Of a stretch of 64,000 nt of DNA, positions 11,023-22,527 are shown piece after piece. The position numbers and the translations under genes are program-made. Below the pieces are notes generated by a model. That model ran no database searches and was not told the origin of the DNA. It worked only from the letters and a program-made list of their open reading frames with translations. This DNA is from Amphiduros pacificus (taxonomy: Eukaryota; Annelida; Polychaeta; Phyllodocida; Hesionidae): the NCBI GenBank assembly GCA_949316495.1, contig OX439004.1, positions 622,501 to 686,500 on the forward strand, read 5' to 3'. Position 1 is the stretch's first letter. The number at the start of each line of letters is the position of its first letter.

Positions 11023-12266
11023 CTCAGATAATACCGGTTGGCAACAGTATTTGGTCAGAGATCAGACTGACGTGGACCATGTAGGCATATGGAATACTGT
11101 GCGCTGAGTAGCGGTTTTGGTCCATTAAGTAGGCACACGTCTGGATCCATAATGTAGTTGACCTACTCTGCTCATTGGTGTTTGACCCTCTCCGCATCGA
11201 TAGTCATCTGGGGTGTGATATGTATGATGAGCATGCGTACTGTCGCTCTATGCGTCATCTATATTGTCTATGATAATGTTCGTGAAATGTCAATATATTC
11301 ATGTTCCCACGTATGATCATTCTATGTCCCACACTATCATATGATTCACTATACTTTTCTGAAGAAAATGTTGACTCTGAACTGTGGTAGTAGAGGGATT
11401 TCATCATATCAATATTTTGTTTGTTGCGATATGATGATGAAGGTAATTTTTAGCCCATATTTGAAACACTTATCCTCACCAGAATCAGTATAATCAGTGT
11501 GCAATAAATCTATATGTTTCCCCATTGGTTTTCTGGTTGATATTTTAGTTGTGCTATTGTTTTGATTTGGTTAAGTCTCTTTTTCATTTATAGTAAATTG
11601 TTTATTTCAGCGTTTGTATTTAATATATTAATTTTGATTCCATATTTTGATCTGAATCTATAAGAGGAATGTAATAGACCGATGGAGTAAGAATATCTAA
11701 ATTGTGTGGTAAGAATATGTCTGATTGAGTTTGATTATAATCTAGTTGTTCCTTATGTGGTTTGGGAGCTGGTACTTCAGCTTACATCACAGCTTGTATA
11801 AGAATATCATTATTAAAACTGGTATTGTCTTGATTTGGTAGAGGTATATGTGTTCCTTTCCTCAAAATTATTTCCAGGTATTGCAAGCAGTCATGTATTT
11901 TTCAGCAAAGTGTTATTCATGTACTCATATATAAAACCATTTAAGAAATTCAATTGTTGGTGAATTGCATCTATTTCAGAAGTTGATTTTATATGCATGT
12001 TTTCCTCATTGATGATTTCTGTTTGTGTTGATTTGAAAATAGAAATAAATGATCATATAAACATATAAAAGACAATTGGACTATATTTGTGCATGGTGTA
12101 TATGATTGTATCATCTAAACAGAAAAGGATAAAGGGGTATTAATGACATAATAATGAATGGGATGCTATCTGTAGAATTGTTAAAAAATCATAAGCTATT
12201 TTTATAAATTTGATATTCATATAAATGATCACAAAATTGCTAATCGAGATTTTATAATAAAAAATC
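11023..12266. other. AT-rich stretch, no gene resolved
   Basis: No domain could be recognised. Short disrupted frames on the minus strand between about 11500 and 12060 look like remains of a coding region but match nothing I know. Given the Polinton traces immediately downstream, parts may belong to that fossil. Confidence 0.35.
12082..12105. repeat. 24-bp inverted repeat, right arm
   Basis: Exact reverse complement of 10952-10975; see the left arm. Confidence 0.6.
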
Positions 12267-12945
12267 ATGTATAGTGTTTATAATAGTGGACAAACATTAT
12301 TCTTGCAGATAAAAAAAAATAGATTGTTAGGTTTGATTCAATTGGAAAATGACTTATTTATTATTTATCTAATGTATTTATTCAAAAATATAACTAATAG
12401 AAATTGTATTCAAGATTTAGATTCCAATTTGTGTGGTCATTTCTGTTTGTATTTTATATATCATAAAATTATCGGGTGGAGTAATAAAACTCTTTTATCA
12501 TGTTTTAGTTCTAATAATAAGGAAAATAGTTTGATTGCAACTAAATATTTTGATATATTTTACCAAGAAAGTACAGAATGTGGAAATATCAATTGAGAAA
12601 TATCCAACATTCCACCACCCATGTAATATTCCAGTAAATCTTCTATTATTAAATTGATGCATGATATAGATCATGTCTTTTATAATACACCAGATAAAAT
12701 TTACTTTTTCTAAAGAACATGGCAAGAAATGATGATCTTTTATCATATAATGTAATATTTTCTGTTGTAATTCCAACAGATTCAGAACTTGATAGAATAG
12801 GATAGTGTTATGATATTTGACGATTTATCTGATACACTTTTATCAAATAAACCTTTTCTTGATTTGATTGCTATTTGCGGGCATCACTATATATCCATAA
12901 TAACCACTTTACAAAAAACAATTTCATAATGGGGTTTATACTAGA
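12267..12945 (+). mobile_element. Polinton/Maverick fossil: protease and packaging-ATPase traces
   Basis: Two adjacent + strand traces fit neighbouring Polinton genes. The first (about 12390-12560) resembles the adenain-like cysteine protease, with the Gln and Cys of a DSNLCGHFCLYF motif. The second (about 12690-12930) resembles the FtsK/HerA-type packaging ATPase, with an IFDDL Walker B-like motif followed by a double-His segment and a TLQ motif. No polymerase, integrase, capsid gene or terminal repeats were found. The remnant is broken, with several breaks, and looks old. Confidence 0.5.
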
Positions 12946-13122
12946 ACCTTCACACCGTCAACACCCCTGAGGGGGGAAGAAAGTGAAAAAAAGAAGAGCG
13001 ATGAGAAATGCTCATGTGGCTTCCATGACGGCAAGGATCGAAGTGATGAAATTAAAAAGATTAAGGTGAAACAACCTGATTAGACGAAATCTACCATGAT
13101 TGCAAATGTACCAATTTGGTTC

Positions 13123-13200
13123 GTTTGATAATAATAATAATAATAACAAAATTTCTATAGCGCGTATACCAGACAAGTCTGTTCATAGCGCTGATGTATA
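13123..13200 (-). mobile_element. Tiny LINE 3'-end fragment
   Basis: An AAT-repeat tail (complement of the ATT tail) is followed by the LINE 3' hairpin (13159-13192; AGCGC ... AGAC AA GTCT ... AGCGCT). It is a severely 5'-truncated insertion on the minus strand with no coding sequence left. Confidence 0.7.
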
Positions 13201-14927
13201 CTTTAATGAATAATTAATGAATAATTCTATGTAAATGTTTAAGAAATATAACACAGAAAACAAAATACATTATATAATTGTTAATGTTATTTATTTATAT
13301 ATAAATATATGACATTGCACAATATATAAATATATCTAATATATTCATTATAAATATAAATATAAACCCATTTATATTTAAAATCAATCTATTTTATACT
13401 TTGAGATCAAATATAAATTAAAGATATATATATATATATATATTTTTGTACATGTATAGTAAAAATGAAACATATAAAAATCTTCATTATTTATAAATCA
13501 AAACAAACATTTTATAATATATTATAGAGCCAAGTGCATTTCATTTGAGGAATTTGAAATCAGTGTGATCAACAGAAAATTAAAACTGTTTTGTTTAATT
13601 TCCAGTTGAATTGTTGAATTGATTTCTAATCAGTAAAATTAATTGAGATGGTATAATTGTAGATTGTTGGATTGCAGAAAATTAACAGGCCCCTCATGTC
13701 TCCACTAAGACTGTGGTCTTCTATGTACAAGCTTCTATGTGCAATCATCACTCTATCACAGACCCCAGGAGTATATGCCTTCTTTACATACCAAGTGATC
13801 ATAGGCAGACATTCTAATTCCCAGACTGTGATAAAGAAAAGTGTACGTACCAGAGCAATGCTTTAAACAATTGTTGCCAGCTTTACTAAGGTAATGATTG
13901 AATATAATACACTTCTGATTTTAAACACTACATTTCCTTGAATATTGTTGCGTCTTCAGATAGAGGAAAGAGTTTTGGATCATGTGGTGGGAACAACCCT
14001 TGGGTTATATCACATCAACCCCCCCCCCCCCCCCCCCCCCAGGAATTGGAAGAGATTCTGGAATTACTCAAGGCAATCCCGGTAGATGAATAAACCTACC
14101 GCACTCCTACAAGAACCGAACCTGCTACAAAAAGTCTAATGATTTCAACAAAAAACAACAAAAAACAACAAAAAAGAAAAATGTGAAAATAAAACTTATT
14201 TTCACAAAAAGAGTTTCGACATTGGAATACAAACGCCCCCAAAAACTGGCCAAGAACCCAACAAAAACAAGGTATTTTATCCTATTAAAACTATTGAAAA
14301 AATTCTTGTATTACATACAAAAGAAAGAAGAAACGAAATCAAGAAAATTTGTTTAAAAACTGGACATTCTAACCCCGCGCCGAAACGTTACGAAGCGTAA
14401 AATAAATGAAATAGTCTGGAGGCCTTAAGGGAGAGGGTCCTTAAATTTAAACAGAATTAAAGATTTTAAATCAAAAAGATTTGAATCAATAAAAAATCGA
14501 AAAAAACCTCTCAAGAAAATTCAGAAAATTCTACAACATATGTAGAATGGGTTACAACTCATGTGTAACCTGTGTAAACCATGAAAAACACAGGTTTCTC
14601 GATAGCACCTTCACCCAGGAGCTGATAGAAACCCAGAACACCTCCAGTTTTGAGGTGCTATGTGTGAAGGAACAGCACCTCCAGTGGTGCTGGCACCTCC
14701 ACCAGATCCAATATAAACAAGAATTAGGATATCACAGTCAGTCCCCATCCAACTGAAGAGATCAAATCAGTTTGAAACCGTTGTTGATATTGGCCAAGGA
14801 CTGTGATCGCCGTCTAGCTTATTCTTGCGGATCCTTGCCTTTTCTACCTCGGATTATATCATACTTGGCAAAGATCAACATGAAGGTCAAGGAAATATCT
14901 TACTGCAGTATAAAGGATTACCAAAAT
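13201..14927. other. AT-rich spacer with simple repeats
   Basis: No gene was recognised. It holds a short TA run (about 13422-13442), a run of about 20 C (14021-14040) just after an AT-rich stretch, and A-rich low-complexity sequence at about 14140-14180. A 69-codon open frame at 14547 has no recognisable features. Confidence 0.5.
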
Positions 14928-15275
14928 GTGAATTGACTTTAAAATGGCTTTATTGACTTGGAAGTTGCAAAATGGCTTTGCCCCAAAGTACTTATCCCAG
15001 TTATTAACATGCAAAATATCAGCAGTAGGTCTAAGGTCTAATGACAATAATGAGTATATGGAAATATGAAATCTTATGGAGATAGGGCATTCATGGTATA
15101 TGCACCAATAAATTGGAATGCCCTGCCCCTTGAAGTGAAAACCTGCAAAACAATTGATAGTTTTAAAAAACAATTAAAGACTTATCTCTATAAAAAAACA
15201 CTATCTACAAAAGCGCCATGAGCAGACGTAGTCTGAAATAGCGCTATACAAATCCTTATTATTATATCATTATAA
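14928..15275 (+). mobile_element. 5'-truncated LINE, ORF2 C-terminus and 3' end
   Basis: The + strand encodes a degraded ORF2 tail (IDFKMALLTWKLQNGFAPKY near 14930), a region matching the conserved GDRAF..AP..WN.LP block (about 15080-15130), the 3' hairpin at 15212-15245 with both stems perfect, and a TTATT tail. It meets the minus-strand copy tail to tail at about 15276. Confidence 0.8.
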
Positions 15276-15345
15276 TAATAAAAATAATAATAATAAAAAA
15301 ATTTGTATAGCACTGATATCAGATAATCTGTTCAAAGCGCTTCAT

Positions 15346-18300
15346 TCAAAATGTGAATTTTGAATAAATGGGTTTTCAGCTTGCTCTTAAAGAGATTCAC
15401 TGATGTGCAGATCCTAAGGTCATTTGGAAGGTCATTCCACAATTTCAGACCTACCGCAGAGATTTAGAGCCTTCCATACTGTTAGGGCAATTTTAAAATT
15501 AATTCTTGCATGTATAGGTAGCCAGTGTAATTCTCTCAGCTTCTCTGATATATGATCAAATTTTCTTATTTTACCTACAACCCTTGCTGCAGAATTTTGT
15601 AGGTATTGCAATTTTTTAATTTCTATATTTGGTAGGCCAGCGAGTAGGCCATTTCCATAGTCCAGGGCAGAGGTTACAAAGGCATGGGTCAAGGTTAAGG
15701 CTGTTTTCTCATCCAGACATTTTCTGATGGAGAAAAGATTTCTGATATGATAATATCCTTTCTTGCATATTTTTTTTATCTAAGCCCTCATATCCATTTT
15801 CTCATCAAATATGACGCCCAGGTCAGTTAAAGATGGGGAGGGGGTTATGTGTGAATCGCCCACTTTATTTGTGTTTATGTCCCTATCTAGGGTATTGCTA
15901 TGTCCGTCATAGCATGCCAACATCTCTGTTTTTCCATCATTTATTTTCATTTTGTTTTGTATTAGAAATATTCTGACCTCATTCACACACTCCTCCAAGT
16001 TGTGCTTGGATACCTCATAGTCATGCGGTGAGGTGTGATCAACAGGTATGTAAATTTGGGTGTCGTCTGCATAAATGTGGTAACTCAGGTTATATTTTTC
16101 TAGGATATCTGTCAAAGGAAACATATAAAGTGTGAAAAGAATCGGACCTAGTACCGATCCCTGAGGGACCCCATATTTAATTGGTTTATTGGTGGACCTT
16201 TTGCACCCGATCTTCACACATTGTTATCTATTTTTCAAGTAGGATTTTATCCATGAGAGTGCTTGATTTTTTATGCCATATCTTGATTCTAACCTGTCAA
16301 ACAACAATTGATGGTCAAAGGTATCAAAGGCCGGCGATAAGTCTAATAATAACAGGATTATCATTTTCTTATGGCCAAGTTCCCTCAGGATGTCATTTTG
16401 GACTCGTAGTAATGCTGTCTCAGTACTATGAAATTCTTTATATGCTGATTGAAATTTATCAGTCAATTTATTTTTTATTAGGTATGATACCAGTTGATCT
16501 GCCACGGCCCTCCAGTTAACTTCGAAGCATAACTAAGGTTAGAGACTGGCCTATAATTCTTTTCAATTAACTCAAGACCTAGTTTTTTCAGTAGTGGTTT
16601 AATTATTGCAATTTTCATGCCTTCAGATATCTCTGAAGCAGTTAGTGATTTATTTATAATCCCTGTGATAATCGGTAGGAGGTCATCAATTAGATCATGA
16701 AGTAGCCAAGATGGGATTGGATCTAATTCACATGATTTATTCGATGCCCTTCGGATCATTTTCCGAACCTCCTCCTCAGTCACGGGGATAAACCTGTCAA
16801 GGGTTGGTTGGTTTAGGTTAGGGTTAGGTGGCGCATCTATTGCAGTGTCCTCTGGTGGCGAATTTCCATTTATTTGATGATCATCAATGTTTTTACGAAT
16901 TGTGTCTATTTTTTCAAGAAAATAGTTATTAAATTTTTCTGCTGATGCCGTATCACAATTTGATGGAGGCATCGGGACTTATGTTGCTTTGTGCATTACC
17001 TTATCTATGACCTTGAAAAGTTTTTTCAGATCATGTTTGTTTTCATTCACCAGGTTTGCGAAATAATCGGATTGTGAGACTTTCAATAACAAGTTATATT
17101 TGTTCCTCTGGGTATGATATATTTCTTTATCAAATTGCAATCCAGTTTTTTTCATCTTTCGCTCCAGTCTCCTTCTTAGTGATCTTTCTTGTTTAATTTG
17201 GTTGTTCATCCATGGCACTGGTTTGAGTCTGGATACATTGGCAACCTTGATGGGTGCATGGTTGCCAATGATGGTTGTTAATTTTCCATCATAGAATTTC
17301 ACCAAATTCTCCAGAGATAATGACTCCCATGATTTGCAGTTTGACATTATCATTCTAATGTCTTTCCTTAATGCATCCATATTAATGTTTTTGTAATTTC
17401 TGTATTGTATGGTTTTTTTAGTCGGTTTAGGGGGTATATGTCAAGATTAATGAGAATTATTTTATGATCCGATATGTACTTATCAACGGTATGAGTCTTT
17501 ATGAGTTTGTTCCCTTTAAAAGTGATGATTAGATCAAGAGTATTTCCAAGTATGTGGGTTGGTTCAGTTACCAATTGGTTCATATCAAATGTGGATAACA
17601 CATCATTAAACTTTACAACATCTGGTTTATTTGGTTTATTCACATGAACATTATAGTCACCCAGGAATATGACTTCATGGTTGAATGAACCATAGTGTGC
17701 TAATATTTGTGTAAGCTCATCATAGAAGGTAGGTGTATCTGTTTCCACCAGAGGGCTCTGGTCGATATATGGTTACAAACATCACTTTTTTTCTTTTTAT
17801 CTGTAAGGATGCCTCCATTAACTCCAGTGTATTGACAGGTGGAGGGTCTTATCTGTCTGATTTGAAAGGAAATTCTACAAGATGCAGCAGTCCAATTCCG
17901 CCGCCATTCCGACCTATCCTAGGAAATGAGTGGAGTTTTAGGCCTCCTTCCTCCAGTTCATTTTCTGTCATTTCATCTCCATGTTCATGTAGTCATGTTT
18001 CAGTCATAAAGAGTGCATGAAGATTATTTGTAGTAAAATAGTCTTTTATTGCTAATACTTTATGTTTGATGCTCTGAACATTACATGTCCCTATATTAAT
18101 ATTATTTTCAAGTTTCCGACGATTTTGTTTTGATTCAATTATTTTTCCTTTCTTTTTGAGTTCTCATATTCTACATTTTTATTTTGTGATTTTACTTCTT
18201 CTGATCCACATGCAGGTGTAAGAATTTCATTGGCTGGCCTTAATGCAGACGTTGCCATTCCTATACGCGGCCGTGTTAACCCCAAGCGCGTGGCATTAAT

Positions 18301-18477
18301 AGATTTCTCATTTCCACCCTCACATGAATCAGAAGACTTTTTATCATTTTGCAATATATTATTTATCTCTGTGGTATCAAAAGGGTAAGCTTTTGTTTTG
18401 TTTTTAATTATGTTTAACCTGAGCATACATTTTGTGCAATTTGTGCTTATGTGCATGTTTTGGGGTGAAAGTATCAA
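15346..18477 (-). pseudogene. LINE ORF2 of copy 2: endonuclease and reverse transcriptase
   Basis: The endonuclease starts with CNVQSIKHKVLAIKDYF (about 18090), then LHALFMTET followed by a stop where Trp is expected, VIFLGDYNVHVNKPNKPDV (about 17670) and YISDHKIILINL (about 17480). A linker with KPVPWMNNQIKQERSLRRRL follows at about 17200. RT motifs are KSCELDPIPSWLLHDL (16735), KNYRPVSNLSYASKL (16540), LLDLSPAFDTFDH (about 16330), a stop at KNR*QCVK, GVPQGSVLGPILF (16170) and YADDTQIYIPVD (16060). The C-terminal domain carries SALDYGNGLLAGLPN at 15660. Both catalytic Asp motifs are intact, but stops and frame changes disable the protein. Confidence 0.87.
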
Positions 18478-18592
18478 GGATTTAGTAAAATCACAAAAAA
18501 TATTGTATTTTGTTGCATTAATGTTACTTTCTCTTATAGAATTATATACTTCTGGAGTATCAGCAAGACTAGTAAGTGGTACAAGGATTACC

Positions 18593-18911
18593 GATTTGTT
18601 TGTTTGTTTGGGGTTTTACATCACTTTCAACATTATTTCAGTTATTTCGTGATGATACCTACTTGTAGCAGATATAGTGCTGCCTCACTGAATTGTCATG
18701 TCGCAGGTCCTTGACATGACAACCCACTCGGTCACAGATTTACAAGGACAACGGGTTAACCCTTTAGGCACGGGCCTCAGCTCATGTGGGAAATTGTGTC
18801 ATAAGTTCAATCTCGGCACGGCCGGGGTTCGAACCCACGACCTTTGGATCACCACAGAGGAACTGGTGCTAATAAGCTGGTGCCCTAACCAACTGCGCCA
18901 CGGCCCGTGGC
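18593..18911 (-). mobile_element. tRNA-derived SINE (family A), full length
   Basis: On the minus strand a tRNA-like head has an A box (TGGCGCAGTTGGTTAGGGC) and B box (GGTTCGAACCC), a body with a palindrome built on GTCATGTC/GACATGAC, and a tail of CAAA repeats. It is flanked by perfect 14-bp target duplications (18579-18592 and 18912-18925). It lies inside the ORF2 N-terminus of LINE copy 2, so it is younger than that copy. Other family members are at 26176, 31026, 45275, 55565, 57165 and 62603. Confidence 0.9.
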
Positions 18912-19078
18912 GTACAAGGATTACCAAGGACTGGTATGGCCCATTATATATCGGTAGGGTAAGTACCAATTTATTTATCATATAGTTGTGCAGTAATATA
19001 TTTATGAAGTTGTTGGGCAGATCATAACAGTTTCGTCTCTTTTTCACATTATAGTGGCAAGTTATTATGGGTAAATTC

Positions 19079-19348
19079 TTACAATAACAGGGAAAAGCTA
19101 CTGCTATATTTTTTAATTTTTTCAAAGAATTGAAATAGAGTTTCACAATGAACAACATTTTTTCTCATGTAATATTTTATTGATCTTATGATTTCCAGTA
19201 CATATGGATTACAAGCTGAGTATACATTTTGGTTACATTTTATGATCAACTTATATCTATTTTCACATATAACACTTTTTGATATTTTCCCAGTTACACC
19301 ATTATCATTGCATTTCTCACACAGGTATGTATTTATGTTTAATGTCAT
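19079..19348 (-). pseudogene. LINE copy 2 inter-ORF reading frame with CxxC motif
   Basis: A 89-codon frame begins 22 bases after the ORF1 stop. It carries LCEKCN near its start and several further Cys residues (SVICENRYK, LIIKCNQN, YSACNPY). The same place in copy 1 encodes ISCDTCN. It is either the N-terminus of ORF2, cut off from the rest by the SINE at 18593-18911, or a small third frame. No known domain is recognised. Confidence 0.45.
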
Positions 19349-19369
19349 CCTTCTACCACTTTGATAATG

Positions 19370-22300
19370 TCAGAACTTCTTAGATTTTTTTGATGTGTGA
19401 TGGGTTAGGGGGGATCTTGTAGTTTGATCCCTTTTATCCCTCACATCCCTGGGGTTTGACCTCTCTGTGCGTTTTTTACTCTTTTGAAGATGCTGATACT
19501 TAATGTCATGAAAATATCTGCAGTCATCCCCATTTTGGCAATTTCTCTTCTTATAGTGATAACAAGGCTCCCTCGATTTTTCAGTGGTTCTGGGCCTATC
19601 AGGACCACTCCTGACCTTGTCCCTAATGAGCACTAAGGCCTTTGCTATGCCTACTGGGGAGGCCTTGATGATGATGTGGGACGTCTTAGTTATTGTGTCC
19701 GTCTTTTTCAGAGTGGTCGACGAGTCACTCTCCATCTGTTTTATGGTGGATCCACCTTGGCCAATGATGGCAGCATCCATATCTGTTTCGTTCGGGTAAT
19801 CAGAGTTGTTGAAACCCAAAATACCCTCTTGTGCCGACTCTGACTCAGATTCTGTGTCTGAGATGGCGTCAAGAGGGTATTTACCCTTACTCAGCATCAG
19901 TCTCACTGCCACACTCTGTGCCCAAGTTTTGAGGGGTTTTTCCTGTAGTCTATGGTCAGAGGCAGAAATAACCACTTTTCTGGTAGATGGCTTGGTTAGT
20001 TCAGTGGTTGTCAGAAGAACCAAAATCTTACCAGTACATTCATATTGGGTGAGAGCCTCATTTAGGGTGGTATGATTAGAAATCAAAGAATGACTGCATG
20101 TCATTGATATGGGCGGGATCTGGCACAGAAAGACATTGCATGTCACTGATCTGGCCAGATCCTCTACCACTTCGATCAGATCATCCCTAATGGCTATACC
20201 CTCACCTTCATCACAAAGTTCCCTAAGGCCGAGGCATATCACCACAGCAGAGAAGAGTGAGAGCCTCGCTCTATACTCTCCATCCCTTAATGCCTTCCTC
20301 AGCTCAGAGATGCTAGAGATGGAAGGATCATGCTCTATGGTCCTGTTCCCTTTCACACAAGCATTTTCCAGGCCTCTATTGGTTTCGTCCACTATATATA
20401 GAATGCGTTCCTTGTCATCCTCAACTTTCTCTAGAGATTGTACTCTACCCTTGGCTAGAGTCTTTATTTTTGTCTCTAGCTCTGAGTTTTTCTCCATTTG
20501 TTTTGTGATGGTAGTGCTCTGAATTTTATTTAGTGTTTCTTATTCATTTATCTTTGCCTCCAAAGCTAGTTCATTTGTGCGATATTTGTCCAATCTTAAG
20601 TCCTGATGTTCAATTTTCTTAACTAGATCAATCACCTTCTCTCGTTCCTTCCTCAGGTCCCTAATGAGGGTCTCATTCCTTTCTCTTTCACACTTAAATT
20701 GTTCATGCATCTCACATTCCATGCCGTTCTCACTCACTGGTACCAGAATGTGCTCAGCAATAGCTTGCTCCCCTTTTCCTGCATCTGCCTGTGCCTGCAT
20801 AGGTGCCTGCATGGGCGCCTGCGTGGGTAGTTGCAGGACAGGTGCTTGGAGCACCGGAGGCCTTAGTACTAACGGCTGTGCGAAGCATGATGGTGGTGAT
20901 GAGGTTGGGCTAACCTCATCATCAGCCCAGTCCTTGGGAAGGGTCCTCCTTTTCTGCGAATTAGAAAAACACATATTCCCGTTTTTGCATCTTTTCTTTA
21001 GCATATAATTATCCACAATTATTTTTGGTATATTTCTCTCTGGTTCAAAAGTACTATTTTTCTTATCATAGCCTTCCCACCATACCTTAAAGCATTGGTG
21101 AAACCTGGAAAGTTGCAGGCAATTTTACAGTGGTTTAAGGTATCTGAAAACAATATATGATCTTAAAATTGACATACATACAGGCTATCTATCTGAAATC
21201 CACTAAAGAACATCTGCCCTGAGAATTATGATTTTTTGTGACCACCAAGTACTGCCAGGACTAAACAGGAAGTGTGTTGTGTGACCTTGACCTTTGAACT
21301 GTCAGGGGGCTCCGTAAGTCATAGGAGGTGTTGTTTACCAATTGTCAAAATTGGAGCAACACATTTTTGGCCATTTTTTTCCACTATTTAGAGAATGAAT
21401 TGGAAGATAATACTTATCATGATGATAGTGCCTTTTCTTGGCTTTCTTTTGGTGGTAAATTTATTAAAAACGGATGAATATTTATGAAGTTATAAATGAA
21501 GAAATCATTATTTTTTATATTATATATGTTTGCAAAAAAAAGTTTTAAAAAATTCTATACAGCCCAGCTTTTAAGGTGGAATCCATGCAGCCTTTGATGT
21601 CTTCCCATTCATTGGTGTGAAAAACCCCAAATTTCATCAAAGAGGGTCATATCATAAATTTTACTGATACCAATTATCAGCATTCACAGTTTTGCCATTC
21701 AAAGTCATTGTGATTTAAGGCCAAACCAGTGATCAAAGGGTTTAATGTCACTTTTTCAATATCACGGCTTTCAAGTTAAGGGGGATTCCATGCAACCTTT
21801 GAGTCATGTCTTCCCTTTTTGACAGAAAGGTTTTCATATGCATAAGATACTTATAAATAAATAGTATACTTTTCCCATAAATGATATATCTTTCACAACC
21901 AAAAGATATTTGTCACAACCATAAAATATTTTTCACGGCCATGAGTTATTTCATTGATTCAAATAATATTAAAATAATCTTATGTTGTTCTGAAGTATAC
22001 TCCTGGCAATAAATTGATAAATTGTACAAAACATCTTCACCCTGTTTCCCAAGCTGGACAGGTGCACAACTGGTAACTCATTAGGTGTTTACACAAGATC
22101 ACATACCAGCTAAACAAAGCTTGTTGACAAAGTGTTCAATTGCTGGTGTAGGTTTTAGCAGACAACTGATCAACTTTCAAGTGCCACAGAAATTTGTTAA
22201 CAGAGAATATTTTGGGTACTACTACATAAAAGCACTGTTTAGGGTATAAACATTCATGTTATGTAAAGAAAATGTGTCTGAAAGTCAGGTTTCACCAATG

Positions 22301-22466
22301 CTTTAAAATATCTTGTTTTCTCTTTTTTGTGGTAAAAATGTGTAAATATTTTCTTTATGTTATACAGTATTTCTGGTGGGTCATGTGCTGCCATCTGTGA
22401 GTGGAGACTAGCCTGCGTGTCACCCCTGTCATCAGTGGTGACCTCTTGTGATAGTGTTTTTCGCAT
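19370..22466 (-). pseudogene. LINE copy 2 ORF1: chromodomain, coiled coil, SGNH-like, KH, CCCH
   Basis: Candidate ATGs are at 22466 and 22394, the latter just before the chromodomain. The chromodomain is split by the MITE: YNIKKIFTHFYHKKEKTRYF lies right of it, and VWWEGYDKKNSTFEPE left of it. Removing 21091-22302 and one TTAA restores the frame exactly, with cage positions Y, W, Y present. Then come KKRCK and LPKDWADDEV, a Pro/Gln/Ala-rich linker, a coiled coil (20720-20420), an SGNH-like region (RILYIVDETN, VVICLGLREL, LCQIPPIS, SASDHRL), an acidic serine stretch, a KH domain with GQGG (about 19780-19600) and a CCCH finger (C-x7-C-x5-C-x3-H, about 19565-19510). One in-frame TAA at about 20540 breaks it. 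Without the insertion it spans about 626 codons. Confidence 0.85.
21091..22302. mobile_element. TTAA-flanked MITE, piggyBac-like
   Basis: A 1,212-bp element has perfect 17-bp terminal inverted repeats (AGCATTGGTGAAACCTG at 21091-21107 and its complement at 22286-22302). It is flanked by TTAA on both sides (21087-21090 and 22303-22306). It has no open frame of note, so it is non-autonomous. TTAA target choice is the hallmark of piggyBac, but the terminal bases are not the usual CCY, so the superfamily is only likely. The insertion point lies between two chromodomain codons of LINE ORF1, and the deduced empty site reads through in frame. Confidence 0.85.
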
Positions 22467-22527
22467 TACTGGTATTTTTCCACTGCTCTCATATGCTTTA
22501 TGTATGACCAGCAGTTTTTTTGTATCA

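Noticed and set aside
14021-14040. Poly-C run as a functional G-quadruplex element
   Set aside because: A single homopolymer run, with another at 39609-39630; these are also prone to assembly error, and nothing ties them to a gene.
18698-18985. Open frames inside the SINE copies
   Set aside because: The same frames recur in each SINE copy (also 26060-26395 and 62702-63023) and have no protein family; they are accidental.
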